Source of the DNA: Andeanibacterium sp036384795
GTDB taxonomy: Bacteria > Pseudomonadota > Alphaproteobacteria > Sphingomonadales > Sphingomonadaceae
Assembly (NCBI GenBank): GCA_036384795.1
Contig: DASVLP010000058.1
Span: forward strand, 1-39,196
Reading direction: 5' to 3'
DNA: 39,196 nucleotides
Part shown: positions 1 through 7,247 of the stretch, one piece after another
Layout: each line of letters begins with the position of its first letter
Numbering within the stretch: position 1 is the first letter of the stretch
The notes under the pieces: model-generated
Told to the model about the DNA's origin: nothing
Seen by the model: only the letters and a program-made list of their open reading frames with translations
The model's database searches: none
Program-made: the position numbers and the translations under genes

Positions 1-533
1 CGCCGCCCGGCGCTCCGAGCGAGGCAGCGCGGCGCGGCACCCTGATCCACGGGCTGCTCGAGCGGCTGCCGGAGCTGCCTCCCCGCACGCGCCGCGACGC
101 GGCCCTGCGCTGGCTCGCGCGGCAGGCGGCGGCCCTGACCGAGGACGCACGAGCGGAAATCGCCACCTCAGCGCTCGCGGTGCTCGACACACCCGAATGG
201 GCGGAGCTGTTCGGACCCGCGGCGTTGGCCGAAGTTCCGCTGGCGGCGACGGTCGGCGGGCAGGTGATCGCCGGCACCGCCGACCGGCTGCTGGTGACCG
301 CCGAGCGCGTGCTGGTGGTCGATTTCAAGACCGCGCAGCGCCCGCCGGCCGCGCTGGACGAAGTGCCGCAATCCACGCTGCGGCAGATGGCGGCCTACGT
401 CGCCGCGCTCGAAGCGGTCTTTCCCGGCCGCCGGATCGAGGCCGCGGTGCTCTACACCCACGCCCCGCGGCTGATCGCGCTGCCGGCGGAAGTTGTGGAA
501 CGGCACAAGCCGACCTTGTCGGCGGCGCAATAA
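1..533 (+). CDS. addA: AddA C-terminal nuclease domain (5' end outside window)
   Basis: The reading frame is open from base 3 to the TAA at 531-533, giving about 176 codons that continue a gene starting left of the window. The visible part is a RecB/AddA-type (PD-(D/E)XK) nuclease domain: a GxxxH motif (GTLIH, bases 36-50), the catalytic VDFKT motif (Asp at 321-323, Lys at 327-329) and a QxxxY motif (QMAAY, 384-398). AddA partners with AddB to unwind and resect double-strand breaks for RecA-dependent repair in the cytoplasm. The full-length family also has UvrD-like helicase domains, which lie outside. An in-frame GTG at 180 is internal, not a start. trxA follows 73 bases downstream. The domain type is sure; AddA rather than another RecB-like nuclease is inferred from length beyond the edge and from the trxA neighbour. 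Confidence 0.85.
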   Translation, partial: PPGAPSEAARRGTLIHGLLERLPELPPRTRRDAALRWLARQAAALTEDARAEIATSALAVLDTPEWAELFGPAALAEVPLAATVGGQVIAGTADRLLVTAERVLVVDFKTAQRPPAALDEVPQSTLRQMAAYVAALEAVFPGRRIEAAVLYTHAPRLIALPAEVVERHKPTLSAAQ

Positions 534-606
534 TCCTGTTCACCGGGATCGTTGCCTTCGCCTCGCCGGTTCCTAGATTGCGGCAAAGGTTTTCAGGAGA
601 TTCCCG

Positions 607-927
607 ATGGCCACCAAGGCAGTTACCGACGCCAGCTTCGAAGCCGACGTGCTCCAGTCCGACAAGCCCGTGCTGGTCGATTTCTGGGCCGACTGGTGCG
701 GCCCGTGCAAGATGATCGGCCCCTCGCTCGAGGAAATCAGCGACGAGCTTTCCGACAAGCTGACCATCGCCAAGATGGACATCATGGAAAACCAGGAGGT
801 CCCGGGCAAGATCGGCGTGCAGTCGATCCCGCTGATGGTGCTGTTCAAGAACGGCGAGCCGGTCGCCCACAAGCTGGGCGCGGCGCCCAAGAGCCAGCTC
901 AAGGGCTGGATCGAGAGCGTTCTGTAA
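607..927 (+). CDS. trxA: Thioredoxin
   Basis: A 106-residue thioredoxin, the usual family length. The redox motif WCGPC is at residues 30-34 inside the typical VDFWADWCGPCK context, and the conserved cis-proline is in QSIPL at residue 75. It reduces protein disulfides in the cytoplasm, including those of ribonucleotide reductase, using electrons from thioredoxin reductase. The ATG at 607 is preceded by AGGAGA at about 595-600. It lies just downstream of addA in the same direction, a spacing compatible with cotranscription. A hairpin-rich repeat begins four bases after the stop codon and ends in a T-run, so transcription probably stops there. Identification is secure. Confidence 0.97.
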   Translation: MATKAVTDASFEADVLQSDKPVLVDFWADWCGPCKMIGPSLEEISDELSDKLTIAKMDIMENQEVPGKIGVQSIPLMVLFKNGEPVAHKLGAAPKSQLKGWIESVL

Positions 928-951
928 AAAATCCTCCCCGGAACGGGGAGG
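926..951 (-). terminator. Putative rho-independent terminator of the phosphatase gene
   Basis: Read on the minus strand, the first hairpin of the element (stem CCTCCCC/GGGGAGG, plus-strand 933-951) is followed by A and six T residues (plus-strand A-run 926-931). It serves transcription from the leftward argJ-phosphatase pair. The T-run overlaps the end of the trxA stop codon. Confidence 0.65.
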
Positions 952-1067
952 GCGACCATGCGCAGCATGGTGGAGGGGGCCCGCGCGACATTGAGGTTGC
1001 GCTGGGCCCCCTCCGTCATCCGATGCTGGCGCATCGGCTGCCACCTCCCCGTGCCGGGGAGGATTTT
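931..1067. repeat. Five-hairpin palindromic element (BIME-like, type 1)
   Basis: The trxA/phosphatase spacer is almost entirely made of five consecutive perfect hairpins. They are CCTCCCC/GGGGAGG (933-939/945-951), ACCATGC/GCATGGT (955-961/965-971), an 11-bp GGAGGGGGCCC stem (972-982/1004-1014), CCGATGC/GCATCGG with loop TGGC (1020-1026/1031-1037) and CCTCCCC/GGGGAGG (1044-1050/1056-1062). The left half is an inverted, diverged copy of the right half, so it looks like two REP units facing each other. A second copy of the same architecture is at 22711-22848. No coding content. Confidence 0.85.
1044..1067 (+). terminator. Putative rho-independent terminator of trxA
   Basis: The last hairpin of the palindromic element, stem CCTCCCC/GGGGAGG with a 5-base loop, is followed on the plus strand by ATTTT at 1063-1067. 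It lies 117 bases after the trxA stop. GC-rich stem plus T-run is the intrinsic terminator pattern. Confidence 0.6.
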
Positions 1068-1891
1068 CAGATAGCCGCCAACCGCTCCGCGAGCTCGTCC
1101 CACAGTTTCGGCGACGAGGCTCCTAGCAATCCCGGCGTCGCGTATTCGCTGACCAGGTATGCCGAACCGTCAGGCCTTGCGGCTTTCCCGCCGGCTTCGT
1201 TCAGGAAGAGCACGCCGGCGGCGTGGTCCCAAGGCAGCGTGCGCTCGAAGATCGAGACGTCGTTTTGGCCGAGCACCAGGCGCGGGTATTGCTCGGCGGC
1301 GCAGAACGGGATGTCGACCTCGCGGTAGTGGCCTCCCATTGCGGCGCGGATCGCCTCGCGCCGTTCGGGATCGAGGAAGATCAGCGAGATTGCCGCGACC
1401 GGCTGAGCTTCGCCGGTGGTGCGGGCAGTGATCTTCTCGCCATGGATGAATGCCCCCTTGCCACGATGGGCGACGCAGAAGCGGTCGCTCAGTGGATCGT
1501 AGATCCACCCGGTGTGCGCCTCGCCGCCGCTCGCCATCGCGATGAGGATGCCGAACGGCGGCTTGCCCTTGGCGAAGTTGCGGGTGCCGTCGATCGGATC
1601 GACGATCCAGCAATCGCCGTTTAGCCGCTCGAACACCGCGGGATCGGCGAAGGCCGCTTCCTCGCCGACCACCGGCAGACCCGGAATGATCCTCGCGAGC
1701 CCGTCGGTCAGCATTTCCTCCGACAGCTTGTCGGCGACGGTGACCACGTCCTCGATCGCCGCATAGTCGCCGCCGTCCTTGGCGATGATCTGCTCCGCTT
1801 CGAGGGTCTGGTAGTAGGGCAGGATCGCCTTGGCCGACACATCGCGCATCAGGCTGAGGACGGCATCGTGAAACGCCATGATCTCGCTCAT
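1067..1891 (-). CDS. Inositol monophosphatase family protein
   Basis: This 274-residue protein has all hallmarks of the Mg2+-dependent inositol-phosphatase fold: GEE at residues 76-78, the metal motif DPIDGT at 98-103 and the C-terminal WDHAAG motif at 221-226. Family members hydrolyse inositol-1-phosphate, histidinol phosphate or 3'-phosphoadenosine-5'-phosphate; the substrate here cannot be told from sequence. The reading frame extends upstream to 1945, but the ATG at 1891 is chosen because its ATGA overlaps the TGA stop of argJ (1888-1890), implying translational coupling. Pairing with an arginine-pathway gene does not reveal the substrate; a histidinol-phosphatase role is possible. The stop abuts the terminator-like repeat. 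Confidence 0.9.
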   Translation of the reverse strand: MSEIMAFHDAVLSLMRDVSAKAILPYYQTLEAEQIIAKDGGDYAAIEDVVTVADKLSEEMLTDGLARIIPGLPVVGEEAAFADPAVFERLNGDCWIVDPIDGTRNFAKGKPPFGILIAMASGGEAHTGWIYDPLSDRFCVAHRGKGAFIHGEKITARTTGEAQPVAAISLIFLDPERREAIRAAMGGHYREVDIPFCAAEQYPRLVLGQNDVSIFERTLPWDHAAGVLFLNEAGGKAARPDGSAYLVSEYATPGLLGASSPKLWDELAERLAAI

Positions 1892-3114
1892 GAGCGGTAG
1901 TCCGCGTTGATCGCGATGTACCCGTGGGTGAGATCGCAGGTCCAAACCGTCGCCCGGCCATCGCCGAGCCCGAGATCGACCTGAACCTCGATTTCGCGGC
2001 CCTTGAGGTGCGCGGCGACCGGCGCTTCGTCATAGTCGGCGAGCGGCAGGCCTTCCCTGGCGCACCAGGTTCCGCCGAACCCGATCGACAATCTGTCGCG
2101 GTCCGCCGGCTCGCCCGCTTTGCCGACTGCCATCACCACGCGCCCCCAGTTCGCATCCTCGCCGGCGATTGCGGTCTTGACCAGCGGCGAGTTGGCGATC
2201 GCCAGGCCGATCCGCCGCGCGCTCTCGTCCGAGACCGCGCCGGTGACGTCGACAGTGATGAACTTCTGCGCTCCCTCGCCGTCGCGGACCACCAGTCGCG
2301 CGAGCTGGTGGCAGACGTCGTGCAGCGCCGCGGCGAACGCATCGGCCCCGGGGCAGCTCGGCCGCTTCATGCGCTGGTTGCCGGCTTTGCCGGTTGCGAA
2401 TGCAAGCACCGTGTCGCTGGTGGACGTGTCGCTGTCCACGGTGATGCAAGAGAAAGTGTCGCCGTTCGCGTGGAGCAGCAGCTTCTGGAGGAAGCCCGGC
2501 TCGATCGCGGCATCGGTGAAAATATAACCCAGCATCGTCGCCATGTCGGGCGCGATCATCCCGCTGCCCTTGACGATCCCGGCGAGGGTGACGGTCTTCC
2601 CTCCAACGATCGCGGTTGCCACCGCACCCTTCGGGAAAGTGTCGGTGGTGGAGATCGTTGCCGCGGCTTCTTCCCACGAACACTCAACCGCATCGAGCAC
2701 CGCCTCGACGCCGGCCCGGGCCTTGTCCCGGGGGAGTGGCACCCCGATCACGCCGGTCGAGCTGACGAACACCTCGCCCGGCGCGCAGCCGAGATGTTCC
2801 GCCACCTGGCCCATGATCTGCTCGACCGCCTCGCGCCCGCGATATCCGGTGAACGCGTTGGCGTTACCGGCATTCACCACCAGCGCGCGCGCGCTGCCCC
2901 CCTTGACCTGCTCGCGGCCCAGTTCGACTTCGCTCGAGCAGCACACGTTCTTCGTGAACAAGCCTGCCACCGCGGTGCCTTCGGCCAGTTCGACATAGGT
3001 GAGGTCGCAGCGGCCCCAATCCTTGTACCCCGCTCGCGCGATCCGCGGTATCACGCCTGCGATCGGCGGGATTTCGGGAAAGGGGCGGGCGAGGGGTGAG
3101 CGCTCGATGTCCAT
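1888..3114 (-). CDS. argJ: Glutamate N-acetyltransferase / amino-acid acetyltransferase (ArgJ)
   Basis: ArgJ, 408 residues, of the usual length. It transfers the acetyl group from N-acetylornithine to glutamate in the cyclic arginine pathway, and bifunctional members also make N-acetylglutamate from acetyl-CoA. Visible motifs are NAGNANAFTG (81-90), SSTGVIG (118-124) and KGSGMIAPDMATMLG (182-196). Thr193 in the MATML motif is the expected autoproteolysis site and nucleophile that splits the proenzyme into alpha and beta chains. It starts with ATG at 3114 and overlaps the downstream phosphatase gene by four bases. Whether it is mono- or bifunctional cannot be decided from sequence. Confidence 0.96.
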   Translation of the reverse strand: MDIERSPLARPFPEIPPIAGVIPRIARAGYKDWGRCDLTYVELAEGTAVAGLFTKNVCCSSEVELGREQVKGGSARALVVNAGNANAFTGYRGREAVEQIMGQVAEHLGCAPGEVFVSSTGVIGVPLPRDKARAGVEAVLDAVECSWEEAAATISTTDTFPKGAVATAIVGGKTVTLAGIVKGSGMIAPDMATMLGYIFTDAAIEPGFLQKLLLHANGDTFSCITVDSDTSTSDTVLAFATGKAGNQRMKRPSCPGADAFAAALHDVCHQLARLVVRDGEGAQKFITVDVTGAVSDESARRIGLAIANSPLVKTAIAGEDANWGRVVMAVGKAGEPADRDRLSIGFGGTWCAREGLPLADYDEAPVAAHLKGREIEVQVDLGLGDGRATVWTCDLTHGYIAINADYRS

Positions 3115-3202
3115 TCGCCGCCCTTAAGGCCAGTCGTGCGGTGGGTAAACGCGCTTTTCCCGGTGGACGTTGGCTGCGCGATTTCCTATCTTGGGACCCG
3201 CG

Positions 3203-3475
3203 ATGCTGCGCAGACTGCTCACCATATTCGCCTTCCTCACCGGGCTTGCCGCTCTTGCGGCGCCGGCCGACGCGCATCTCGCGTCGGCGGACGGCGTGCG
3301 GATCGAGCTGGCGGGCGTCGCCGCTGCCCAATGCCCGTCGGCTCCGGCCGCCGCCGCGGAATTTCCCGCCGGGGTGGTGCTGGGCTACAAGGGCCATGCG
3401 CCTTACTGTCCGCGGCCGGTTTACCGGATCTATTTCCCGACCGTCCAGCTCGGCGTCGATCGCGCGCGCGAATAG
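3203..3475 (+). CDS. Small secreted protein of unknown function, upstream of secA
   Basis: A 90-residue protein beginning MLRRLLTIFAFL, followed by an alanine-rich stretch ending around APADA: a typical Sec signal peptide with cleavage near residue 24. The predicted mature part is only about 66 residues and has two cysteines (AAAQCPSAP and APYCPRP), which could form a periplasmic disulfide. I do not recognise a characterised family. The ATG at 3203 is preferred over the in-frame TTG at 3170 because it places the basic residues at the signal-peptide start. It lies 91 bases upstream of secA on the same strand, a position resembling that of secM in enterobacteria. None of the arrest motifs I know (RAGP, RAPP type) is visible in the C-terminus. 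Confidence 0.7.
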   Translation: MLRRLLTIFAFLTGLAALAAPADAHLASADGVRIELAGVAAAQCPSAPAAAAEFPAGVVLGYKGHAPYCPRPVYRIYFPTVQLGVDRARE

Positions 3476-3506
3476 GGCTGCGCTTGCACTAGCCTGACGT
3501 CAGCAG

Positions 3507-3531
3507 CCGCCGCGCCACGAGGCGCGAGCGG
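3507..3531 (+). other. GC-rich hairpin in the secA leader
   Basis: CCGC CGCGCC, loop ACGA, then GGCGCG (A) GCGG forms a 10-bp stem with one bulged A. It sits between the small secreted gene and secA, 35 bases ahead of the secA start. It has no T-run, so a terminator role is unlikely. It may structure the secA 5' leader. Confidence 0.5.
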
Positions 3532-3566
3532 CCGATTCCATCAAGTTCGAACAGGGATAACCCGCC

Positions 3567-6320
3567 ATGATCGGCGCCATCGCCAAAGCCGTTTTCGGCT
3601 CGTCCAACGACCGCTATGTGAAATCGCTCGACAAGATCGTTCAGACGATCGCCGCGCTCGAGCCCCAGATCGAAGCCCTTTCCGACGAGGAGCTTTCCGC
3701 CCAGACCGTCAAGTTCCGCGAGCAGCTCGCGGGCGGCAAGACGCTCGACGACATCCTTCCCGAAGCCTTCGCCACCGTGCGCGAGGCGGGCAAGCGCGTG
3801 CTCGGCATGCGCCATTTCGACGTGCAGATGGTCGGCGGCATCGTGCTCCACCGCGGCGAGATCGCCGAGATGAAGACCGGCGAGGGCAAGACCCTGGTCG
3901 CGACGCTGGCGACCTATCTCAACGCGATCGAGGGCAAGGGCGTCCACGTCGTGACGGTGAACGACTATCTCGCCCGCCGCGACTCCGAATGGATGGGGCG
4001 GATCCACCGGTTTCTCGGCTTGACCGTGGGCGTGATCGTTCCCGGGCTCGATGAGCATGAGCGGCGCGAGGCTTACGGCGCCGACGTCACTTACGGCACC
4101 AACAACGAATTCGGTTTCGATTACCTGCGCGACAACCTGAAGCACGAGCGCAGCCAGATGGTCCAGCGCGCGTTCAACTTCGCGATCGTCGACGAGGTGG
4201 ATTCGATCCTGATCGACGAGGCCCGCACTCCGCTGATCATTTCGGGTCCGACCGAGGACAAGTCGGAGCTCTACATCGCGGTCGACCAGATCGTGAAGCA
4301 GATGCCCGAGGAATGGTACGAGAAGGACGAGAAGCAGAAGACCGTCACCATGACCGAAGAGGGCGTGGAAGAGGTCGAGCAGCTGCTGCGCCAGTCGGGC
4401 CTGCTGGTCACCGACAACCTCTACGACGTCGAGAACACGCTGGTGGTCCACCATCTCGACCAGGCGCTCAAGGCGAACGTGATGTTCAAGCGCGACATCG
4501 ACTACATCGTGAAGGACGGGAAGGTCGTCATCATCGACGAGTTCACCGGCCGGATGATGGAAGGGCGGCGGTGGTCGAACGGCCTGCATCAGGCGTGCGA
4601 AGCGAAGGAAGGCGTGCCGATCGAGCCCGAAAACCAGACGATCGCCTCGATCACCTTCCAGAACTATTTCCGCATGTATCCCAAGCTTTCGGGCATGACC
4701 GGCACCGCCGCGACCGAGGCGGCGGAATTCTACGAGATCTATAAGCTGAACGTGGTCGAGATTCCGACCAACGTTCCGGTCGCCCGCGTCGACGAGGAAG
4801 ACGAGTTCTACAAGAACACCGCCGACAAGTTCCAGGCGATCGCCAGGTCGATCGCGGAGAAGAGCCGGATCGGCCAGCCGATCCTGGTCGGTACGGTATC
4901 GATCGAGAAGTCCGAGCTGCTCAGCGAATACCTGCGCAAGGAGGGCGTGAAGCACAACGTGCTCAATGCCCGCTTCCACGAGATGGAAGCGCACATCGTG
5001 GCGCAGGCCGGCCGGCTCGGCGCGGTGACGATCGCGACCAACATGGCCGGCCGCGGCACCGACATCCAGCTGGGCGGCAACCTCGAGTTCCGCATCGAGG
5101 ACGAATTGAAGGACGTGCCCGAAGGCCCGGAGCGCGACCAGGCGATCGCCCGGATCAAAGCCGAGATCGCGGCCGAGAAACAGAAAGTGCTCGAAGCCGG
5201 CGGCCTGTTCGTGCTCGGGACCGAGCGGCACGAGAGCCGCCGGATCGACAACCAGCTGCGCGGCCGCTCCGGCCGCCAGGGCGACCCTGGCCTCAGCCGG
5301 TTCTACTTGTGCCTCGAGGACGACCTGCTGCGCATCTTCGGCCCGGACACCCTGTTCGCGCGGATGATGAACTCGAACCTCGCCGACGGCGAGGCGATCG
5401 GCTCGAAGTGGCTGTCCAAGGCGATCGAGACCGCGCAGAAGAAGGTCGAAGCGCGCAACTACGACATCCGCAAGCAAGTCGTCGAATACGACAACGTGAT
5501 GAACGACCAGCGCAAGGTGATCTACGAGCAGCGCGCCGAGATCATGGAAGCCGAGGCGGTCGACGACGTGGTGGTCGACATGCGTCGCGACACGGTGAAC
5601 GCACTGGTCGGCGAAGCCTGCCCGCCGGGCTCGTACCCCGAGCAATGGAACATCCCGGTGCTCCAGCAGCGGGTGGCCGACGTGCTGGGCTTCGAGGCTC
5701 CGCTCGACGAATGGATGCAGGAAGAAGCGCTCGAGCCGGACCTGATCGAGGAACGGCTGGCGGCGCTGGCGGATGCGAAAATGGACGAGAAGATCGCCGC
5801 TTCCGATCCGTCGATCTGGCGCCAGGTCGAAAAGGGCGTGCTGCTCGATCGGCTCGATCACTACTGGAAGGAGCACCTCGCGACGCTCGACGCGCTGCGC
5901 CAGGTGGTGTTCCTGCGCGCCTATGCGCAGAAGCAGCCGATCAACGAGTACAAGCAGGAGGCCTTCGGGCTGTTCGAGAAGATGCTCGAGACGATCCGCG
6001 AGGACGTAACCCGCATCCTGCTGACCAGCGAGCTGAGGGTGAACGCTCCGCCGCCGCAGATGGAATTGCCCGAGCTGCCCGCATTTCTCACCGGGCATGT
6101 CGACCCGTTCACCGGGCTCGACGATAGCGACGACGGGGACGGCTCGGAGCGGCAGGCCGCGGTGTTCGGGGCCCTTGCCGGCAGCCCGGTCGCGGTTGCG
6201 CGCGAAGGCGGGGCGCCGGGCGGAGGCAATCCTTATGCCGGAATGAACATCAACCGCAACGCGCCGTGCCCGTGCGGCTCCGGCAGCAAGTACAAGCACT
6301 GCCATGGAGCGGTCGCGTGA
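3567..6320 (+). CDS. secA: Preprotein translocase ATPase SecA
   Basis: A 917-residue SecA, the ATPase motor that pushes unfolded preproteins through SecYEG at the inner membrane. Walker A TGEGKT is at residues 104-109. The Walker B region IVDEVDSILIDEARTPL and the conserved YGTNNEFGFDYLRDN motif follow, with GTERHESRRIDNQLRGRSGRQGD-type helicase motifs in the second motor half. The C-terminus is a zinc-binding SEC-C tail with Cys901, Cys903, Cys912 and His913, used for SecB and phospholipid contacts. The ATG at 3567 follows an AGGGAT stretch. It is complete and intact. The small signal-peptide gene upstream may share its transcript. Confidence 0.99.
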   Translation: MIGAIAKAVFGSSNDRYVKSLDKIVQTIAALEPQIEALSDEELSAQTVKFREQLAGGKTLDDILPEAFATVREAGKRVLGMRHFDVQMVGGIVLHRGEIAEMKTGEGKTLVATLATYLNAIEGKGVHVVTVNDYLARRDSEWMGRIHRFLGLTVGVIVPGLDEHERREAYGADVTYGTNNEFGFDYLRDNLKHERSQMVQRAFNFAIVDEVDSILIDEARTPLIISGPTEDKSELYIAVDQIVKQMPEEWYEKDEKQKTVTMTEEGVEEVEQLLRQSGLLVTDNLYDVENTLVVHHLDQALKANVMFKRDIDYIVKDGKVVIIDEFTGRMMEGRRWSNGLHQACEAKEGVPIEPENQTIASITFQNYFRMYPKLSGMTGTAATEAAEFYEIYKLNVVEIPTNVPVARVDEEDEFYKNTADKFQAIARSIAEKSRIGQPILVGTVSIEKSELLSEYLRKEGVKHNVLNARFHEMEAHIVAQAGRLGAVTIATNMAGRGTDIQLGGNLEFRIEDELKDVPEGPERDQAIARIKAEIAAEKQKVLEAGGLFVLGTERHESRRIDNQLRGRSGRQGDPGLSRFYLCLEDDLLRIFGPDTLFARMMNSNLADGEAIGSKWLSKAIETAQKKVEARNYDIRKQVVEYDNVMNDQRKVIYEQRAEIMEAEAVDDVVVDMRRDTVNALVGEACPPGSYPEQWNIPVLQQRVADVLGFEAPLDEWMQEEALEPDLIEERLAALADAKMDEKIAASDPSIWRQVEKGVLLDRLDHYWKEHLATLDALRQVVFLRAYAQKQPINEYKQEAFGLFEKMLETIREDVTRILLTSELRVNAPPPQMELPELPAFLTGHVDPFTGLDDSDDGDGSERQAAVFGALAGSPVAVAREGGAPGGGNPYAGMNINRNAPCPCGSGSKYKHCHGAVA

Positions 6321-6335
6321 GCGGCGGCTTGCCGC

Positions 6336-6357
6336 AACCGTAACACCTGTTATGGTT
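6336..6357. promoter_or_regulatory. Dyad-symmetric site before the SMP-30 gene
   Basis: The core TAACA-CC-TGTTA is a perfect palindrome flanked by AACC on the left and GGTT on the right, giving 10-base arms with one G/T mismatch. It lies 16-37 bases after the secA stop and 19 bases before the SMP-30 ATG. It could be an operator for a LacI- or GntR-like regulator, or an RNA hairpin (9-bp stem, ACCU loop). No T-run follows, so it is a poor terminator. Confidence 0.45.
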
Positions 6358-6376
6358 CTCCTCAGCGAGGGGAACC

Positions 6377-7243
6377 ATGCAGATCACGAAACTCGACCTG
6401 CCGCGCTGCAAGGTTGGCGAGGGCCCGGTGTGGGACGTTGCCGAGCAGGCGCTCTATTACATCGACATCTTCGACAAGAAGGTGTTCCGTTGGGACCCGG
6501 CGAACGGCGATCTCAAGAGTTGGGATGTGCCCGACATGATCGGCTCGATGGCGCTGCGCGAAAGGGGCGGCGCGATCGTCGCACTGGTCACCGGCATCCA
6601 CACGCTCGACTTCGAAACCGGTGAGGTCGCCCCGTTCGCGCTGCTCGAGCCGCCCGATCCCGAGCTCCAGCTCGCCGACGGCAAAGTCGACCGGCGCGGG
6701 CGGTTCGTGTTCGGCACCAGCCACCGCAAGATGCAGGAGCCGCGCGGGGGGCTGTGGTCGCTCGGCATCGACGGCAAGCTCACCCAGCTCGACGGCGACA
6801 TCCACTTGGGCAACGGGCCGTGCTGGTCGCCCGACGACAAAGTGCTCTACCACGCCGATAGCCTGCGCCACACGATCTACGCCTACGATTACGACATCGA
6901 AAGCGGCGCTGCGGGCAATCGCCGCGCGTTCTTCGACAGCTCGGCTTACGGGCCGATCCCCGATGGCGCGACGGTCGACAGCGACGGCAATCTCTGGACC
7001 GCGATCTGCGAGGGCGGAGTGGTGCTGTGCCTCTCGCCCGCGGGCGCGGTGATCCGGGAAGTGACGTTCCCGACGAACATCCCCGCGAGCTGCATGTTCA
7101 TGGGGCCAGACCTCGACCGGCTGTTCGTGCCGACGATCGATCCAAGCTTCATGGGCCGTCCGTCGGCACCCGACGATGGAATGAATTTCCTGATCGAGGG
7201 GCTGGGCGTCACCGGCCTGCCCGAACCGCGTTATGGAGGCTGA
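6377..7243 (+). CDS. SMP-30/gluconolactonase/LRE family protein
   Basis: A 288-residue six-bladed beta-propeller of the SMP-30/gluconolactonase family (sugar-lactone lactonase). These are calcium- or zinc-dependent enzymes that open sugar lactones such as glucono-1,5-lactone. The first metal-ligand glutamate is in VGEGPVWD (Glu15); LGNGPCWSPDDKVLYHADS carries the conserved Asn and Asp, and DGNLWTA is the usual late-blade motif. It is cytoplasmic, with no signal peptide. The ATG at 6377 has GAGGGGAA just upstream. An MFS exporter starts five bases after its stop, so the two are probably one operon dealing with the same compound. The natural substrate is unknown. The dyad upstream suggests dedicated regulation. 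Confidence 0.9.
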   Translation: MQITKLDLPRCKVGEGPVWDVAEQALYYIDIFDKKVFRWDPANGDLKSWDVPDMIGSMALRERGGAIVALVTGIHTLDFETGEVAPFALLEPPDPELQLADGKVDRRGRFVFGTSHRKMQEPRGGLWSLGIDGKLTQLDGDIHLGNGPCWSPDDKVLYHADSLRHTIYAYDYDIESGAAGNRRAFFDSSAYGPIPDGATVDSDGNLWTAICEGGVVLCLSPAGAVIREVTFPTNIPASCMFMGPDLDRLFVPTIDPSFMGRPSAPDDGMNFLIEGLGVTGLPEPRYGG

Positions 7244-7247
7244 CTAG

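Noticed and set aside
3440..3475. A SecM/ApdP-type arrest motif at the end of the small secreted protein
   Set aside because: The C-terminus (YFPTVQLGVDRARE) has no RAGP, RAPP or similar motif; the SecM analogy rests on gene position only.
3489..6305. A 938-codon open frame on the minus strand opposite secA
   Set aside because: It is an antisense shadow typical of G+C-rich codon usage: composition is Arg/His/Leu/Asp-rich with no domain, and secA on the other strand is unmistakable.
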